A DNA stretch of 64,000 nt. It comes from Chitinimonas arctica (GTDB taxonomy: Bacteria; Pseudomonadota; Gammaproteobacteria; Burkholderiales; Chitinimonadaceae). The DNA lies in assembly GCF_007431345.1 (NCBI RefSeq), contig NZ_CP041730.1:3596001-3660000 (forward strand), written 5' to 3'. Positions 49,441 to 58,480 of the stretch are shown in pieces; the first letter of the stretch is position 1; each line of letters opens with the position of its first letter. The notes beneath the pieces were generated by a model. It saw nothing but the letters and a program-made list of their open reading frames with translations, ran no database searches and was not told where the DNA came from. Both the position numbers and the translations under genes were made by a program.

Positions 49441-51170
49441 GATGGCTTAGGCAATTGTCGGTATTTCGCAAACTGCTGCTGGCCTTTGGCCTGATGGCAT
49501 TGATCCTGGCTGTGATCGGCCAGCTCGCGGTACGCGGCCTGGGCGAGGCGGATAGCCGGCTGCGCTTGATGTACCGCGACCATATGCTGGCAGCGCTGGA
49601 CCTGTCCAACGCTCACGTGGCTGCCCTGCAGCACCGCCGCCTGCTGCGGGATGTCGTGGCGGCAGGCGTCCCTGCGGCAGGCGTCCCCGTGGCGGGCATC
49701 CCCGTGGCGGGAAATCCCGCAGCGGGTGATCCCGGTATGCGCGCCGCCTTGCAAGATCGGTTGGTGGTCGCCAAGCGCCAATTCCAGGAAAGCATGGAGC
49801 GCTATCGGGCTACTACCGACGACGCCGACGAACACACCATGATGGCCGAGCTGGACCAACGCTGGCCGGCTTATATCGGCTTGGCCGAACATGCCGTGCA
49901 AGCCAGCCGCGACGGTGCGCCGGATGGCGGCGTGGCGCTTCTGCCCGGCGGTGAGGCGGATCGCGCTTTCGCGGCGCTGGAGGATAGCCTCGGCCGCGCC
50001 GGCGAGCTGGATGCCCGGCATATCGCCCACGGCGTCCAGGTCAATACCGAGTACCTGAGCACGCTGCGCCGGACCACGCTGATCTTGGTACTGCTGGGTT
50101 TCAGTGCCGCCGTATTGCTGGGCTTGATGCTGGCGCGCTACCTGACCCGCCTGCTGGGCGGCGAGCCGGAACAGGCGGCCCAGCTGGCGCGCTGTGTCAC
50201 CGCCGGCAATCTTACCCATGAAGTGGTTTTACGGCCGGGTGACGAGGACAGTCTGATGGCCGCGTTGGTGGGCATGAACCGCCAGCTGGCCATGGTGGTC
50301 GGGGAACTGAGCGAGGTGGCGACCGCCAACCTGCGGATTTCCGCCCAGGTGGAATCCTCGGTCGCATCGCTGTCGCAGACGGCCACCCAGCAGTCGGCGG
50401 CGATCGAACAGACCGGGGCTTCGCTGGAGCAGATCAGCGCCACGCTGGCGCAAAGCGCCGACCATGCCGCCGAGACGGACATCCTGGCTGGCCGCGCCGC
50501 CAAGGTGGCCAGCGAAGGCGGCCAGGCAGTGACGGCCTCGGTGCAATCGATGCGGCAGATCGCCCGCAAGATCAGCGTGATCGACGATATCGCCTACCAG
50601 ACCAATCTGTTGGCACTGAACGCTGCCATCGAGGCGGCGCGCGCCGGCCAGCACGGCAAGGGTTTCGCCGTGGTGGCGCAGGAGGTGCGCAAGCTGGCCG
50701 AACGCAGCCAGGCGGCGGCCCGCGAGATCGGTGGCCTGGCACAAGAGTCCGACACGCTCGCCGCCCATGCCGGCGCGCTGCTCGACAGCGTCTTGCCCGA
50801 GATTCGGCGTACGGCGGAGCTGGTGGGAGAAATCAATAGCGCCGGTAGTGAACAGGCGGTGGGCATACGCCAGATCAGCGGGGCCATCGACCATTTCAGC
50901 CAGGCTACCCAGTCCAACTCGGCTGCTGCGCAGGAGCTGTCCGCCACCGCCGAGGAATTGCATGCCCATGCCAGGCGTTTGAAGGAGCTGACCGACGGAT
51001 TCACGCTGCGCGGGCAAGCCGCCGCTGTCCGTCCGGTGGCCGTGCCCGGTCCAGGCAAGGCTTTGCCGCCAACCCTGCCGGCGGCCGTACCCGTATTGAA
51101 GCCCCCGGCCCGGGACTTGCCGCAGCAAGCGGCCAAGCCGGTGGACGAAACCCAGTTTGTTCGCTTCTGA
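49437..51170 (+). CDS. Methyl-accepting chemotaxis protein
   Basis: A 577-residue receptor: helix (LLLAFGLMALILAVIGQLAV), a four-helix-bundle type periplasmic domain (DSRLRLMYRDHMLAALDLSN is typical), second helix (LILVLLGFSAAVLLGLML), HAMP, and a signalling domain with the tip IDDIAYQTNLLALNAAIEAA and ARAGQHGKGFAVVAQEVRKL. The periplasmic domain is interrupted by a 5-residue tandem repeat near residue 75. It ends with VDETQFVRF, without the NWETF-type CheR tether. Encoded inside the che operon, so probably the cognate receptor. Confidence 0.95.
   Translation: MRWLRQLSVFRKLLLAFGLMALILAVIGQLAVRGLGEADSRLRLMYRDHMLAALDLSNAHVAALQHRRLLRDVVAAGVPAAGVPVAGIPVAGNPAAGDPGMRAALQDRLVVAKRQFQESMERYRATTDDADEHTMMAELDQRWPAYIGLAEHAVQASRDGAPDGGVALLPGGEADRAFAALEDSLGRAGELDARHIAHGVQVNTEYLSTLRRTTLILVLLGFSAAVLLGLMLARYLTRLLGGEPEQAAQLARCVTAGNLTHEVVLRPGDEDSLMAALVGMNRQLAMVVGELSEVATANLRISAQVESSVASLSQTATQQSAAIEQTGASLEQISATLAQSADHAAETDILAGRAAKVASEGGQAVTASVQSMRQIARKISVIDDIAYQTNLLALNAAIEAARAGQHGKGFAVVAQEVRKLAERSQAAAREIGGLAQESDTLAAHAGALLDSVLPEIRRTAELVGEINSAGSEQAVGIRQISGAIDHFSQATQSNSAAAQELSATAEELHAHARRLKELTDGFTLRGQAAAVRPVAVPGPGKALPPTLPAAVPVLKPPARDLPQQAAKPVDETQFVRF
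49659..49735 (+). repeat. 15-bp degenerate tandem repeat in the mcp sensor domain
   Basis: Five copies encode AGVPA AGVPV AGIPV AGNPA AGDPG. The copies differ by point changes, mostly at the third residue of the unit. The frame is kept for any copy number. Confidence 0.85.
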
Positions 51171-51186
51171 ATGTCGGAGCCAGCCC

Positions 51187-51723
51187 ATGAGTCACGCGAT
51201 TTCCGCCCATCGCCGCGCCAAGGCCGCCATCGTCGAACCGGTCGAGCAGCCGCAGTACCTGACCTTTCGGTTGGCCGGCGAGACCTATGCGCTGGATATC
51301 CTGCATATCAAGGAAATCATCGAATACGGCGGGCTGACCGAGGTGCCGATGATGCCGCGCTTTCTGCGCGGCGTGATCAATCTGCGCGGAGCGGTGGTGC
51401 CGGTGATCGATCTGGCGGTCCGGTTCGGCCGGCCGGCCACCGATATCGGCAAGCGCAGTTGCATCATCATTGTCGAGGTGCAGGCCGACGATGACTGGCT
51501 CGATCTGGGCGTGATCGTCGATGCGGTCGATGAGGTACTGGATCTGCCGGCCGATGCGATCGAACCCGCACCGGCATTCGGCGCCCAGCTGCGGGCCGAA
51601 TTTATTCGCGGCATGGGTAAGTTGGACGGCCGCTTTGTGATCGTGCTGGCTTTGGAGCATGTGCTGTCCATCGATGAGATGGCCCTGTTGGTGGGCGATG
51701 ACGCGACCCGACCGGAGAAATGA
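51187..51723 (+). CDS. cheW: Chemotaxis coupling protein CheW
   Basis: A 178-residue CheW: LTFRLAGETYALDILHIKEI, PMMPRFLRGVINLRGAVVPV and IDLAVRFGRPATDIG form the two SH3-like lobes that join receptor to CheA. ATG 51187 is preferred; the frame upstream runs into the mcp tail. Central gene of the che operon. Confidence 0.94.
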   Translation: MSHAISAHRRAKAAIVEPVEQPQYLTFRLAGETYALDILHIKEIIEYGGLTEVPMMPRFLRGVINLRGAVVPVIDLAVRFGRPATDIGKRSCIIIVEVQADDDWLDLGVIVDAVDEVLDLPADAIEPAPAFGAQLRAEFIRGMGKLDGRFVIVLALEHVLSIDEMALLVGDDATRPEK

Positions 51724-51730
51724 ACGCGAG

Positions 51731-52576
51731 ATGGAGGCCGCACCGGCACTGATCCCAGCGTATGATTTTGGCCTGGTGCAGATGGCGGAGGACGAATTTC
51801 CGCTCTATCAGGCACTGGTGGAACGCCTGACCGGCATCCATCTCGCGCCCATCAAGATGGCCATGCTGTCCGGCCGGCTGGCCAAGCGCCTGAGGGCGCG
51901 CGGCATAGTCAGTTACGCCGATTACTACCGCTTGATCGCCGATGGCGGCGAGCAGGAGGAGCGGCAGCTCGCCATCGACCTGATCACCACCAACGAAACC
52001 TATTTCTTTCGCGAGCCTAAACATTTCGATGCCTTGCGCGAGCAGTTGCTGCCTGCCTGCCGAGGACAGCCCATGCGCGTCTGGAGCGCCGCCTGCGCCA
52101 GCGGCGAGGAAGCCTATAGCCTGGCCATGACCCTGGCCGACGGCCTGGGAGGCAATGCACCATGGGAGGTGATCGGCTCGGATATCTCCAGCCGGATGCT
52201 GGCCGTCGGACGGCGCGGGCTGTATCCGATGGAACGTGCCCACCACATTCCCCCCGATTGCCTCAAACGCCATTGCCTGCGCGGCACCGGCGACTATATG
52301 GGCCAACTGCTGGTGGACAAGGCCTTGCGCCAGCGGGTCCGGCTGCTGCCGATCAACCTGATCGAACCCTTGCCCGAGATGGGTCGCTTCGATGCGGTGT
52401 TCCTGCGCAACGTCATTATCTATTTCGATTCGCCCACCAAGCGCCGGGTCGTGAATGCCGTGGCCGCCACGCTCAAGCCGGGCGGCTGGCTGGTGGTGGG
52501 GCATTCGGAGTCGCTGATCGGCACGCCTTGCGAGCTTGAAATGATCGCCCCGACCATCTACCGGAAGATACGATGA
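51731..52576 (+). CDS. cheR: Chemotaxis protein methyltransferase CheR
   Basis: A 281-residue SAM-dependent receptor glutamate methyltransferase: helical N-domain, TTNETYFFREPKHFDAL, SAM site VWSAACASGEEAYSLAM, and FDAVFLRNVIIYFD. ATG 51731 is chosen as it gives the normal N-domain; it overlaps cheD by 4 bases at the end. Confidence 0.95.
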   Translation: MEAAPALIPAYDFGLVQMAEDEFPLYQALVERLTGIHLAPIKMAMLSGRLAKRLRARGIVSYADYYRLIADGGEQEERQLAIDLITTNETYFFREPKHFDALREQLLPACRGQPMRVWSAACASGEEAYSLAMTLADGLGGNAPWEVIGSDISSRMLAVGRRGLYPMERAHHIPPDCLKRHCLRGTGDYMGQLLVDKALRQRVRLLPINLIEPLPEMGRFDAVFLRNVIIYFDSPTKRRVVNAVAATLKPGGWLVVGHSESLIGTPCELEMIAPTIYRKIR

Positions 52577-53079
52577 ACTTTCAGATCGACATCTTTCTAC
52601 AACCCGGCGAGGTTTATTTCGGTGACCGGGAAACGCGCATCCGCACCTTGCTGGGGTCGTGCGTCGCCATCACCTGGTGGCACCCCACCCGTCGCCTCGG
52701 CGGCATGTGCCACTACCTGCTGCCCCAACGGCCGCAGGGCCACCCGCGCGACGATGGGCCGCTGGACGGCCGCTATGCGGAGGAGGCTTTCCAGCAAGCC
52801 ATGCGCTATATTCACTCGGCGGGTACCTTGCCGGCCGACTACGTGGTGAAGATGTTCGGTGGCGGACAGATGCTGATGGCCGAAAGTGCCCGGCTTCCCG
52901 CCGTAGGCGAGCGCAATATCGAATTCGGCAAGCATTGGCTGGCCGACAATGGTTTCAGATTGAGTCGCGAGCACCTGGCCGGCAAGGGACACCGTCATAT
53001 CGTGTTCGATGTCGCTACCGGGGATGTCTGGGTGCGGTTTCGGCCACCTCCGGAAGAAGCGGCGAAACAGCGGTCCTAA
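52573..53079 (+). CDS. cheD: Chemoreceptor glutamine deamidase CheD
   Basis: A 168-residue CheD: LLGSCVAITWWHP with the nucleophile Cys, GGMCHYLLPQ with the His, and VKMFGGGQMLM. It converts receptor glutamines to glutamates and can act with a CheY/CheC phosphatase. Coupled to cheR by a 4-base overlap. Confidence 0.95.
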   Translation: MNFQIDIFLQPGEVYFGDRETRIRTLLGSCVAITWWHPTRRLGGMCHYLLPQRPQGHPRDDGPLDGRYAEEAFQQAMRYIHSAGTLPADYVVKMFGGGQMLMAESARLPAVGERNIEFGKHWLADNGFRLSREHLAGKGHRHIVFDVATGDVWVRFRPPPEEAAKQRS

Positions 53080-53092
53080 GTGAGGGGGAGCC

Positions 53093-54211
53093 ATGCCCAT
53101 CAGCGTGCTGATCGTCGACGACTCGGCCGTGGTGCGCCAGGTCGTCAGCGAAGAGCTGGGCCGGGAAGCCGACATCAAGGTCATCGGCGCCGTGGCCGAC
53201 CCCATCTTTGCCCAGGAACGCATGAAGCTGGCCTGGCCCGATGTCATCGTGCTGGATATCGAAATGCCACGCATGGATGGCATCACCTTCCTGAAGAAGT
53301 TGATGAGCGAGCGTCCCACGCCGGTGGTGATCTGTTCCAGCCTGACCGAAAAAGGGGCGGCGGTAACGCTGGAAGCCTTGTCCAACGGTGCCTTGGGCAT
53401 CATTACCAAACCCTCCATCGGGGTGCGCGACTTTCTGCAGGACAGCTCCGCCGACCTGGTTTCCGCCGTGCGGGCCGCCTATGCCGCCACCGGCCGGCTT
53501 CGGCTCTTGCGCCCGGTCGTGCCGCTGGCCAAGCCTGCACCGCAAAGCTTCGTGGCCGAAAAGATCAATTCACCCAAACTCAGCGCCGATGCCATCCTGG
53601 AGGCGCCTAACGGCACGCCCTTCAGCGGGGTTACCGAACGCATCGTGGTGCTGGGCATCTCGACCGGCGGCGTACAAGCACTGGAACAGGTGTTGCCGGC
53701 GCTGGGCAGCGATTGCCCGGCCTTGGCCATCGTGCAGCATATGCCTGAAAAATTCACCGCTACTTTCGCCCATCGCCTCAATAGCCTCTGTTGCATCGAG
53801 GTCAAGGAAGCGCAGAACAACGACCGCATGCAGCGGGGCCGAGCCTTGATCGCCCCCGGCGGCAAGCATCTGCTGGTCAAACGGGCCACCGGCCACTATT
53901 ACGTGGAAGTGGTGGACGGGCCCTTGGTCAGCCGCCACCGGCCCTCGGTGGATGTGTTGTTCCGTTCCGCCGCCAAGAGCGCCGGCCGCAATGCGCTCGG
54001 CATCATCATGACCGGCATGGGCGATGATGGCGCCAAGGGGCTGAAGGAAATGCGCGACAGCGGTTCCGCTACCCTGGCCCAGGACGAGGCCAGCTGCATC
54101 GTCTTCGGCATGCCGAAGGAAGCGATCCGCCTGGGTGGCGTCGATCAGGTCGCGGGGCTGAACGAGATACCCGCCCTGATCGAACGTGGCCGGACACGGA
54201 TGGATAAGTGA
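53093..54211 (+). CDS. cheB: Protein-glutamate methylesterase CheB
   Basis: A 372-residue response-regulator methylesterase: receiver with Asp55 in VIVLDIEMPRMDG, then the esterase domain with Ser in VVLGISTGGVQALEQVLPAL (Thr follows where most have Ser-Thr-Gly-Gly), His in VQHMPEKFTATFAHRLN, and Asp in TGMGDDGAKGLKEM. It removes methyl groups placed by CheR. An AGGGGGA ribosome site precedes the ATG. Confidence 0.95.
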   Translation: MPISVLIVDDSAVVRQVVSEELGREADIKVIGAVADPIFAQERMKLAWPDVIVLDIEMPRMDGITFLKKLMSERPTPVVICSSLTEKGAAVTLEALSNGALGIITKPSIGVRDFLQDSSADLVSAVRAAYAATGRLRLLRPVVPLAKPAPQSFVAEKINSPKLSADAILEAPNGTPFSGVTERIVVLGISTGGVQALEQVLPALGSDCPALAIVQHMPEKFTATFAHRLNSLCCIEVKEAQNNDRMQRGRALIAPGGKHLLVKRATGHYYVEVVDGPLVSRHRPSVDVLFRSAAKSAGRNALGIIMTGMGDDGAKGLKEMRDSGSATLAQDEASCIVFGMPKEAIRLGGVDQVAGLNEIPALIERGRTRMDK

Positions 54212-54240
54212 ACGGCCCGCGGCAAAAATAAGCTATATTA

Positions 54241-55503
54241 ATGTTCGTTGATATTGTCTGCTGCGGTACAAAGGCCAAGCGCATGTCGGTAAACACGGAA
54301 CTCGCGGTGATGGTGGTGGAAGATAGCGCGGTGCAGCGTCTGCACGCGCTCGACCTGCTCGACAATATGGGGATCAAAAACACGCTGGAAGCGGAGAATG
54401 GCCGTCATGCCCTGGAGGTGCTGGCCGTCAATGCCAAGCCAGATATCCTGATCACCGATCTGGAAATGCCGGACATGGACGGTGTCGAGCTGATCCGCCA
54501 TATCGCCGAGCGGCGCCTGGCCAGCGCATTGATCGTGGTATCCAGCCGCGAGACCACCATTCTCTCGACCGTCGAAACCATGGCGCAGGAACATGGCCTG
54601 ATCGTGCTGGGCATTGCGCAAAAACCCCTTTCCTACGACGGCCTGGCCGATCTGGTCGCCCGTTTCAGCCCGAGCGCGGTGGCCGATCAAATGCGCGAAG
54701 CACAGTACAGCTTCAGCCTCGGCGATCTGCGCCGCGCGGTAGCCAAACGCGAGTTGGTCATGCATTACCAGCCCAAGGTAACCGCCCACTCCGGCGTAAT
54801 GCGTGGCGTGGAAGCGCTGGTGCGTTGGCAGCATCCGGAATTGGGCCTGGTTGCGCCGGCCTCCTTTATTCCCATGGCGGAGGAGGGCGGGCTGATCGAC
54901 GAATTGACCGATTTCGTGCTGGAAACCTCGCTCAAGCAACTGCGCGAATGGCATGCACGCGGGCTGACCATCAGCGTCGCGGTCAACCTGTCGGCCCGCT
55001 CGCTCTCCACGCCAGACCTGGCCGACCGCGTCGCCGCGGTGACCAGCCGCATCGGCATAGAACCGAAGTACCTGCTACTGGAAATCACCGAAACGGCGGT
55101 GATGTCGGATCTGGCCCTGTCGCTAGGCACCCTGGCGCGACTGCGGCTCAAGGGTTTTGGCCTGGGCATAGACGATTTCGGCACCGGCTTTTCCTCGATG
55201 CAGCAGCTATCGCGCATCCCGTTCACCGAACTGAAGATCGATCGCTCGCTGGTACACGGCGCCTCGGAGAAGCCGCACCTGCATGTGATGCTGCAAAGCA
55301 CGATCGAAATGGGCAAGAAATTGCATCTGACCACCGTGGCCGAAGGGGTGGAGAATCCATCCGATTGGCAGCTGATCCGCTTGCTGGGATGCGATGTGGT
55401 GCAGGGCTTCTACGTGTCCAAACCCCTTCCCGGCGATGCCTTGGCCACCTGGCTCAAACAGGGCACGCAACATCTGCGTCCGCCCAGGCCAAGCATGGGA
55501 TAG
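54241..55503 (+). CDS. Response regulator with EAL (c-di-GMP phosphodiesterase) domain
   Basis: About 420 residues from ATG 54241, or 406 from ATG 54283. Receiver with the phospho-acceptor Asp in ILITDLEMPDMDG, then an EAL domain with all main residues: EALVRWQHPELG, NLSARSL, EITETAVM, DDFGTGFSS, KIDRSLV, and AEGVEN. An active c-di-GMP phosphodiesterase is expected, perhaps driven by CheA. It closes the chemosensory operon and converges on the sgrR-like gene. Confidence 0.93.
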   Translation: MFVDIVCCGTKAKRMSVNTELAVMVVEDSAVQRLHALDLLDNMGIKNTLEAENGRHALEVLAVNAKPDILITDLEMPDMDGVELIRHIAERRLASALIVVSSRETTILSTVETMAQEHGLIVLGIAQKPLSYDGLADLVARFSPSAVADQMREAQYSFSLGDLRRAVAKRELVMHYQPKVTAHSGVMRGVEALVRWQHPELGLVAPASFIPMAEEGGLIDELTDFVLETSLKQLREWHARGLTISVAVNLSARSLSTPDLADRVAAVTSRIGIEPKYLLLEITETAVMSDLALSLGTLARLRLKGFGLGIDDFGTGFSSMQQLSRIPFTELKIDRSLVHGASEKPHLHVMLQSTIEMGKKLHLTTVAEGVENPSDWQLIRLLGCDVVQGFYVSKPLPGDALATWLKQGTQHLRPPRPSMG

Positions 55504-55512
55504 CCAGGGCAA

Positions 55513-57189
55513 TCAGCCGCCCGGTTCCATCAGCCACAGCTTGCGAAAATCCATCCAGCCACAGCGCGCCAACTGCACGCCCCCGAGATGCGGGGAATGC
55601 TGAACCCCTTGTTGGGTATGGCGCATCGGTAATATCCAGCCTTGCGCCACGACATGGGCGAAGCCGCATTCCGTCAAGTGGGCGCGGCGGGCCGGATCAG
55701 GGTCGGCGGCGATGGCCCGGTCGATTTCCGCCAGCCATTGTTGTTCGGCCTGGTTGCGCCAGGCGTGGAACAGGCTGCCGCCGGCCAGCGAACCATAGAG
55801 CCCAAAGGCCAGATCGTCGTCCACCACCTCACCCGCCACCACCAGGTCGGCCCAGTCGAGCCAGCTACGCGTGGCGAATTCGGGGTAGGGCAATACCCGC
55901 ACGTCTACCCGAGTGCCGGCTTCGCGAAAGCGGTTAGCCACGCAGTTGGACAGGGCGATATGGCTATCCAGCTCATAGGTGACCAAGGTTAAAGTTTCCC
56001 CTCCCGTTGGCACCCGCGCGGCCGCGTCGGGAATATGTCGCCAGTGCGGCAGGTAGCCCGTCGCCAAGGGCCGACTCTCGGACTCCGCCAGCTTTGCCAC
56101 CGCATCCCGCAGCCAGGCGCCTAGCGCCAACCGGGTGGCGGGGTCGGCGAACCGGGCGGGGTTGGGCAAGATAAAGTCGCAGCCGTGTTCCAACTGTTGA
56201 AGGCGAGTCCAGTGGTCGGGCGGTAGATGCCGGTAGCTGAGGCTGATATCGACCTCCGGCAGCGGGCTGTCGGGATGGACCACCCAGATATCGATTTCAT
56301 CCAGCAACGGCCGTTCGCGGTAGTAAGCGTCGAAGGCGGCAAAACTGGCGCGGTAATCATTATTGCGCACCAGGCGGAATGGTCCGGCCCCAATGGGCAG
56401 GCTGGCGAAATCGGGCCGTAGCCAGTCATCGGCAGGCAATACGGCGGCCGCGTAGTGCGCCAGGCGATGCAGCAGCAATTGATCGGGCCGGTCCAGGCGC
56501 AGCAGCACCTGGCGCGAATCGGCCTGGATATCGGCCAGGTGGGTGAATAGCGCCTGGTGCGGACCGGCTGTATCGCGCAGGCGCAGCAAGGAGCGAGCGG
56601 CATCGTGGCCGCTTACCGGCCTGCCATCGTGGAAGCGCAGTCCCGGCCGCAGCCAAAAGCGCCATTCACGGCCATCCGCCTGGCATTCCCAATGATGGGC
56701 CAATGCCGGTACCACCGCTTCCCGCTCGCGGTCATACTCGGTCAGGCCGGCGCAGAGTTGCCCGATGATATGGGCCTCGGTGCGGCGGTTGACCTGGATA
56801 GGGTCGAGCGCATGCAAGGGGCGGTAGAAGGGAATGCGCAGACCACCGCCCCGGCTGGCGCCCAGATAGGCCGGCAGCGCCTGGCGTAGCCGCTCGCGCC
56901 CCTGGCTGGGCAAGCCATCGAAGGCCGCTTCCAGGCGACCTTCGTCCAGCAGGCGCCGTAGACGATGCAATCGCAGCGAATCGGGCTGTTGCAACAGGCT
57001 CAGTTGCGAGCGGTGTCCGCGACCACGGCCAGGCGTCCAGCTCAGCCAGCCTTCCTCCTGCATGCGCCGCAACAGCAGGCGCGCATTGCGTTCGCCGCAA
57101 CACAGCGCAGCGGCAATCTCGGGCAGGCTGGGCTGGGGTTGCCGAGGTAGCCAGTCGTACAGACGCTGAAACTGTTCGAGCAAGCGCAT
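55513..57189 (-). CDS. SgrR-family transcriptional regulator
   Basis: A 558-residue protein: N-terminal winged helix (LPEIAAALCCGERNARLLLR, GWLSWTPGRGRGHRSQL), then a domain like the oligopeptide/solute-binding proteins (SBP_bac_5; GGLRIPFYRPLHALDPIQVN, WRFWLRPGLRFHDGRPVSGH). This is the SgrR layout, whose E. coli member senses sugar-phosphate stress. No SgrS-like RNA was recognised. It is divergent from the MFS gene at 57283 with a strong dyad between them, so it likely controls that pump. Confidence 0.87.
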   Translation of the reverse strand: MRLLEQFQRLYDWLPRQPQPSLPEIAAALCCGERNARLLLRRMQEEGWLSWTPGRGRGHRSQLSLLQQPDSLRLHRLRRLLDEGRLEAAFDGLPSQGRERLRQALPAYLGASRGGGLRIPFYRPLHALDPIQVNRRTEAHIIGQLCAGLTEYDREREAVVPALAHHWECQADGREWRFWLRPGLRFHDGRPVSGHDAARSLLRLRDTAGPHQALFTHLADIQADSRQVLLRLDRPDQLLLHRLAHYAAAVLPADDWLRPDFASLPIGAGPFRLVRNNDYRASFAAFDAYYRERPLLDEIDIWVVHPDSPLPEVDISLSYRHLPPDHWTRLQQLEHGCDFILPNPARFADPATRLALGAWLRDAVAKLAESESRPLATGYLPHWRHIPDAAARVPTGGETLTLVTYELDSHIALSNCVANRFREAGTRVDVRVLPYPEFATRSWLDWADLVVAGEVVDDDLAFGLYGSLAGGSLFHAWRNQAEQQWLAEIDRAIAADPDPARRAHLTECGFAHVVAQGWILPMRHTQQGVQHSPHLGGVQLARCGWMDFRKLWLMEPGG

Positions 57190-57198
57190 GGTGATAAA

Positions 57199-57242
57199 AG
57201 CGGAAATAAAAAGGCTAGTCTAGCCGTTTTTCTCTTTCCGCT
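57199..57242. promoter_or_regulatory. 44-bp nested dyad between sgrR-like and MFS genes
   Basis: Outer arms AGCGGAAA (57199-57206) and TTTCCGCT (57235-57242), inner arms GGCTA (57213-57217) and TAGCC (57221-57225). It fills half of the 93-base divergent gap and starts 10 bases before the regulator start codon, the expected place of an autoregulatory operator. Confidence 0.6.
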
Positions 57243-57282
57243 ATTTGCAGACACTGTTGCTTCCTTGTTCGAGTCGCCTGCC

Positions 57283-58473
57283 ATGACCCAACCCTCGCTC
57301 TGGCGCCACGTCGGCTTCCGCCGCCTGTATCTCTCCACGGTCGGTTTTTCGCTGGGCACCCAAGTCTACCAATTGGCCATGCCCCTGATCCTGTACGAAT
57401 TGACCCGTTCGGCCGCTGCCATGACCGCCATGCGCGCTATCGAACTTTTGCCCAATCTATTGTTGGCGATGTTTATCGGCGTCTGGGCCGACCGCATCGA
57501 CCGAGGCCGCTGGGCACGGCTGGCCATCGCCGGCATGGTCGTGCTGATGGGTGTGCAAGTGCTGCTGCTGGAACAGGGAGCCGCTGCATTACCGTTTTTC
57601 TTTATCACGGCCTTCGTGTTGATGACCTTGAACTATCTGTATGCCATCTGCCGCATGGGCATGATCAAGGAAATGCTGCCTGAACCGCTGCTCCTGCCGG
57701 CCACCGGCCAACTGACGGTCGTGAACCAGCTGTTCGCCGTCCTGGGGCCGGCCTTGGCGGGCGGTTTACTGGCTTGGCGCCTGGAGCTGGGCTTGTGGTT
57801 GCCCATGGCTGCCATGTTATTGGCCGCCTGGCTATTGCGCTCGCTACCGTTGCCGGCACGCCGCATCGAAGCAAGCGGCTTTTGGCAGGATTGGCGCGAG
57901 GGCTGGCGGGTCTTGGTACGCAACCGGCCATTGTGGCATTTGGCTTGGCTGGTGGTGTTGATCAACGGCAGCGTCGGCGTGGTGGAAGTTTTATTTCTTT
58001 TCCGGGCGCGCGACCAATTGCAGTTGGGGCCAGGCGAACTCGGCCTGCTGTATGGCTTGGCCGGCGTAGGCGGTGTGGCGGGCGGGATGCTGTGCAGCCG
58101 CTTACGGCAGCGCTTTGGTCTGGGCCGTCTGCTGATGATGGAATTGCTGCTGGAATCGGCTTGCGTGCTGGTGCTGGCCTGGAGCGACTCCCTGCCGCTC
58201 CTGCTGCTGGCGCTGGCCGCCAACAGTTTTGGCGGCGTGATCGGCAACGTCTGCATCTGGGGTTACCGCCAGGAGAGTACCGACAGCCGTTACATCGGCC
58301 GCATCTCCGGGCTGACCGGTTCCATGTTCAAGCTGTTGATGCCCGCCACCCTGGTGCTGTCCGGCGGCCTGGCCGCCAGCCTGCCGCTGGCATACCTGCT
58401 GAGTGCCTGCGCCGGTGCGCACCTGCTGGCCGTTCTGGGGACCCGCGTGTCGGCGATCTACCGGGTGGCGTAA
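57283..58473 (+). CDS. MFS transporter (MFS_3/MFS_1 type), probable exporter
   Basis: A 396-residue 12-helix carrier: YLSTVGFSLGTQVYQLAMPL, the loop motif FIGVWADRIDRGRWARL, TLNYLYAICRMGMIKEMLPE. Divergent from the SgrR-like regulator; E. coli SgrR controls setA, also an MFS sugar efflux pump, but this protein is not closely SetA-like by eye. Substrate unknown. ATG 57283 is preferred over an upstream TTG. Confidence 0.88.
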   Translation: MTQPSLWRHVGFRRLYLSTVGFSLGTQVYQLAMPLILYELTRSAAAMTAMRAIELLPNLLLAMFIGVWADRIDRGRWARLAIAGMVVLMGVQVLLLEQGAAALPFFFITAFVLMTLNYLYAICRMGMIKEMLPEPLLLPATGQLTVVNQLFAVLGPALAGGLLAWRLELGLWLPMAAMLLAAWLLRSLPLPARRIEASGFWQDWREGWRVLVRNRPLWHLAWLVVLINGSVGVVEVLFLFRARDQLQLGPGELGLLYGLAGVGGVAGGMLCSRLRQRFGLGRLLMMELLLESACVLVLAWSDSLPLLLLALAANSFGGVIGNVCIWGYRQESTDSRYIGRISGLTGSMFKLLMPATLVLSGGLAASLPLAYLLSACAGAHLLAVLGTRVSAIYRVA

Positions 58474-58480
58474 GGGCGTG

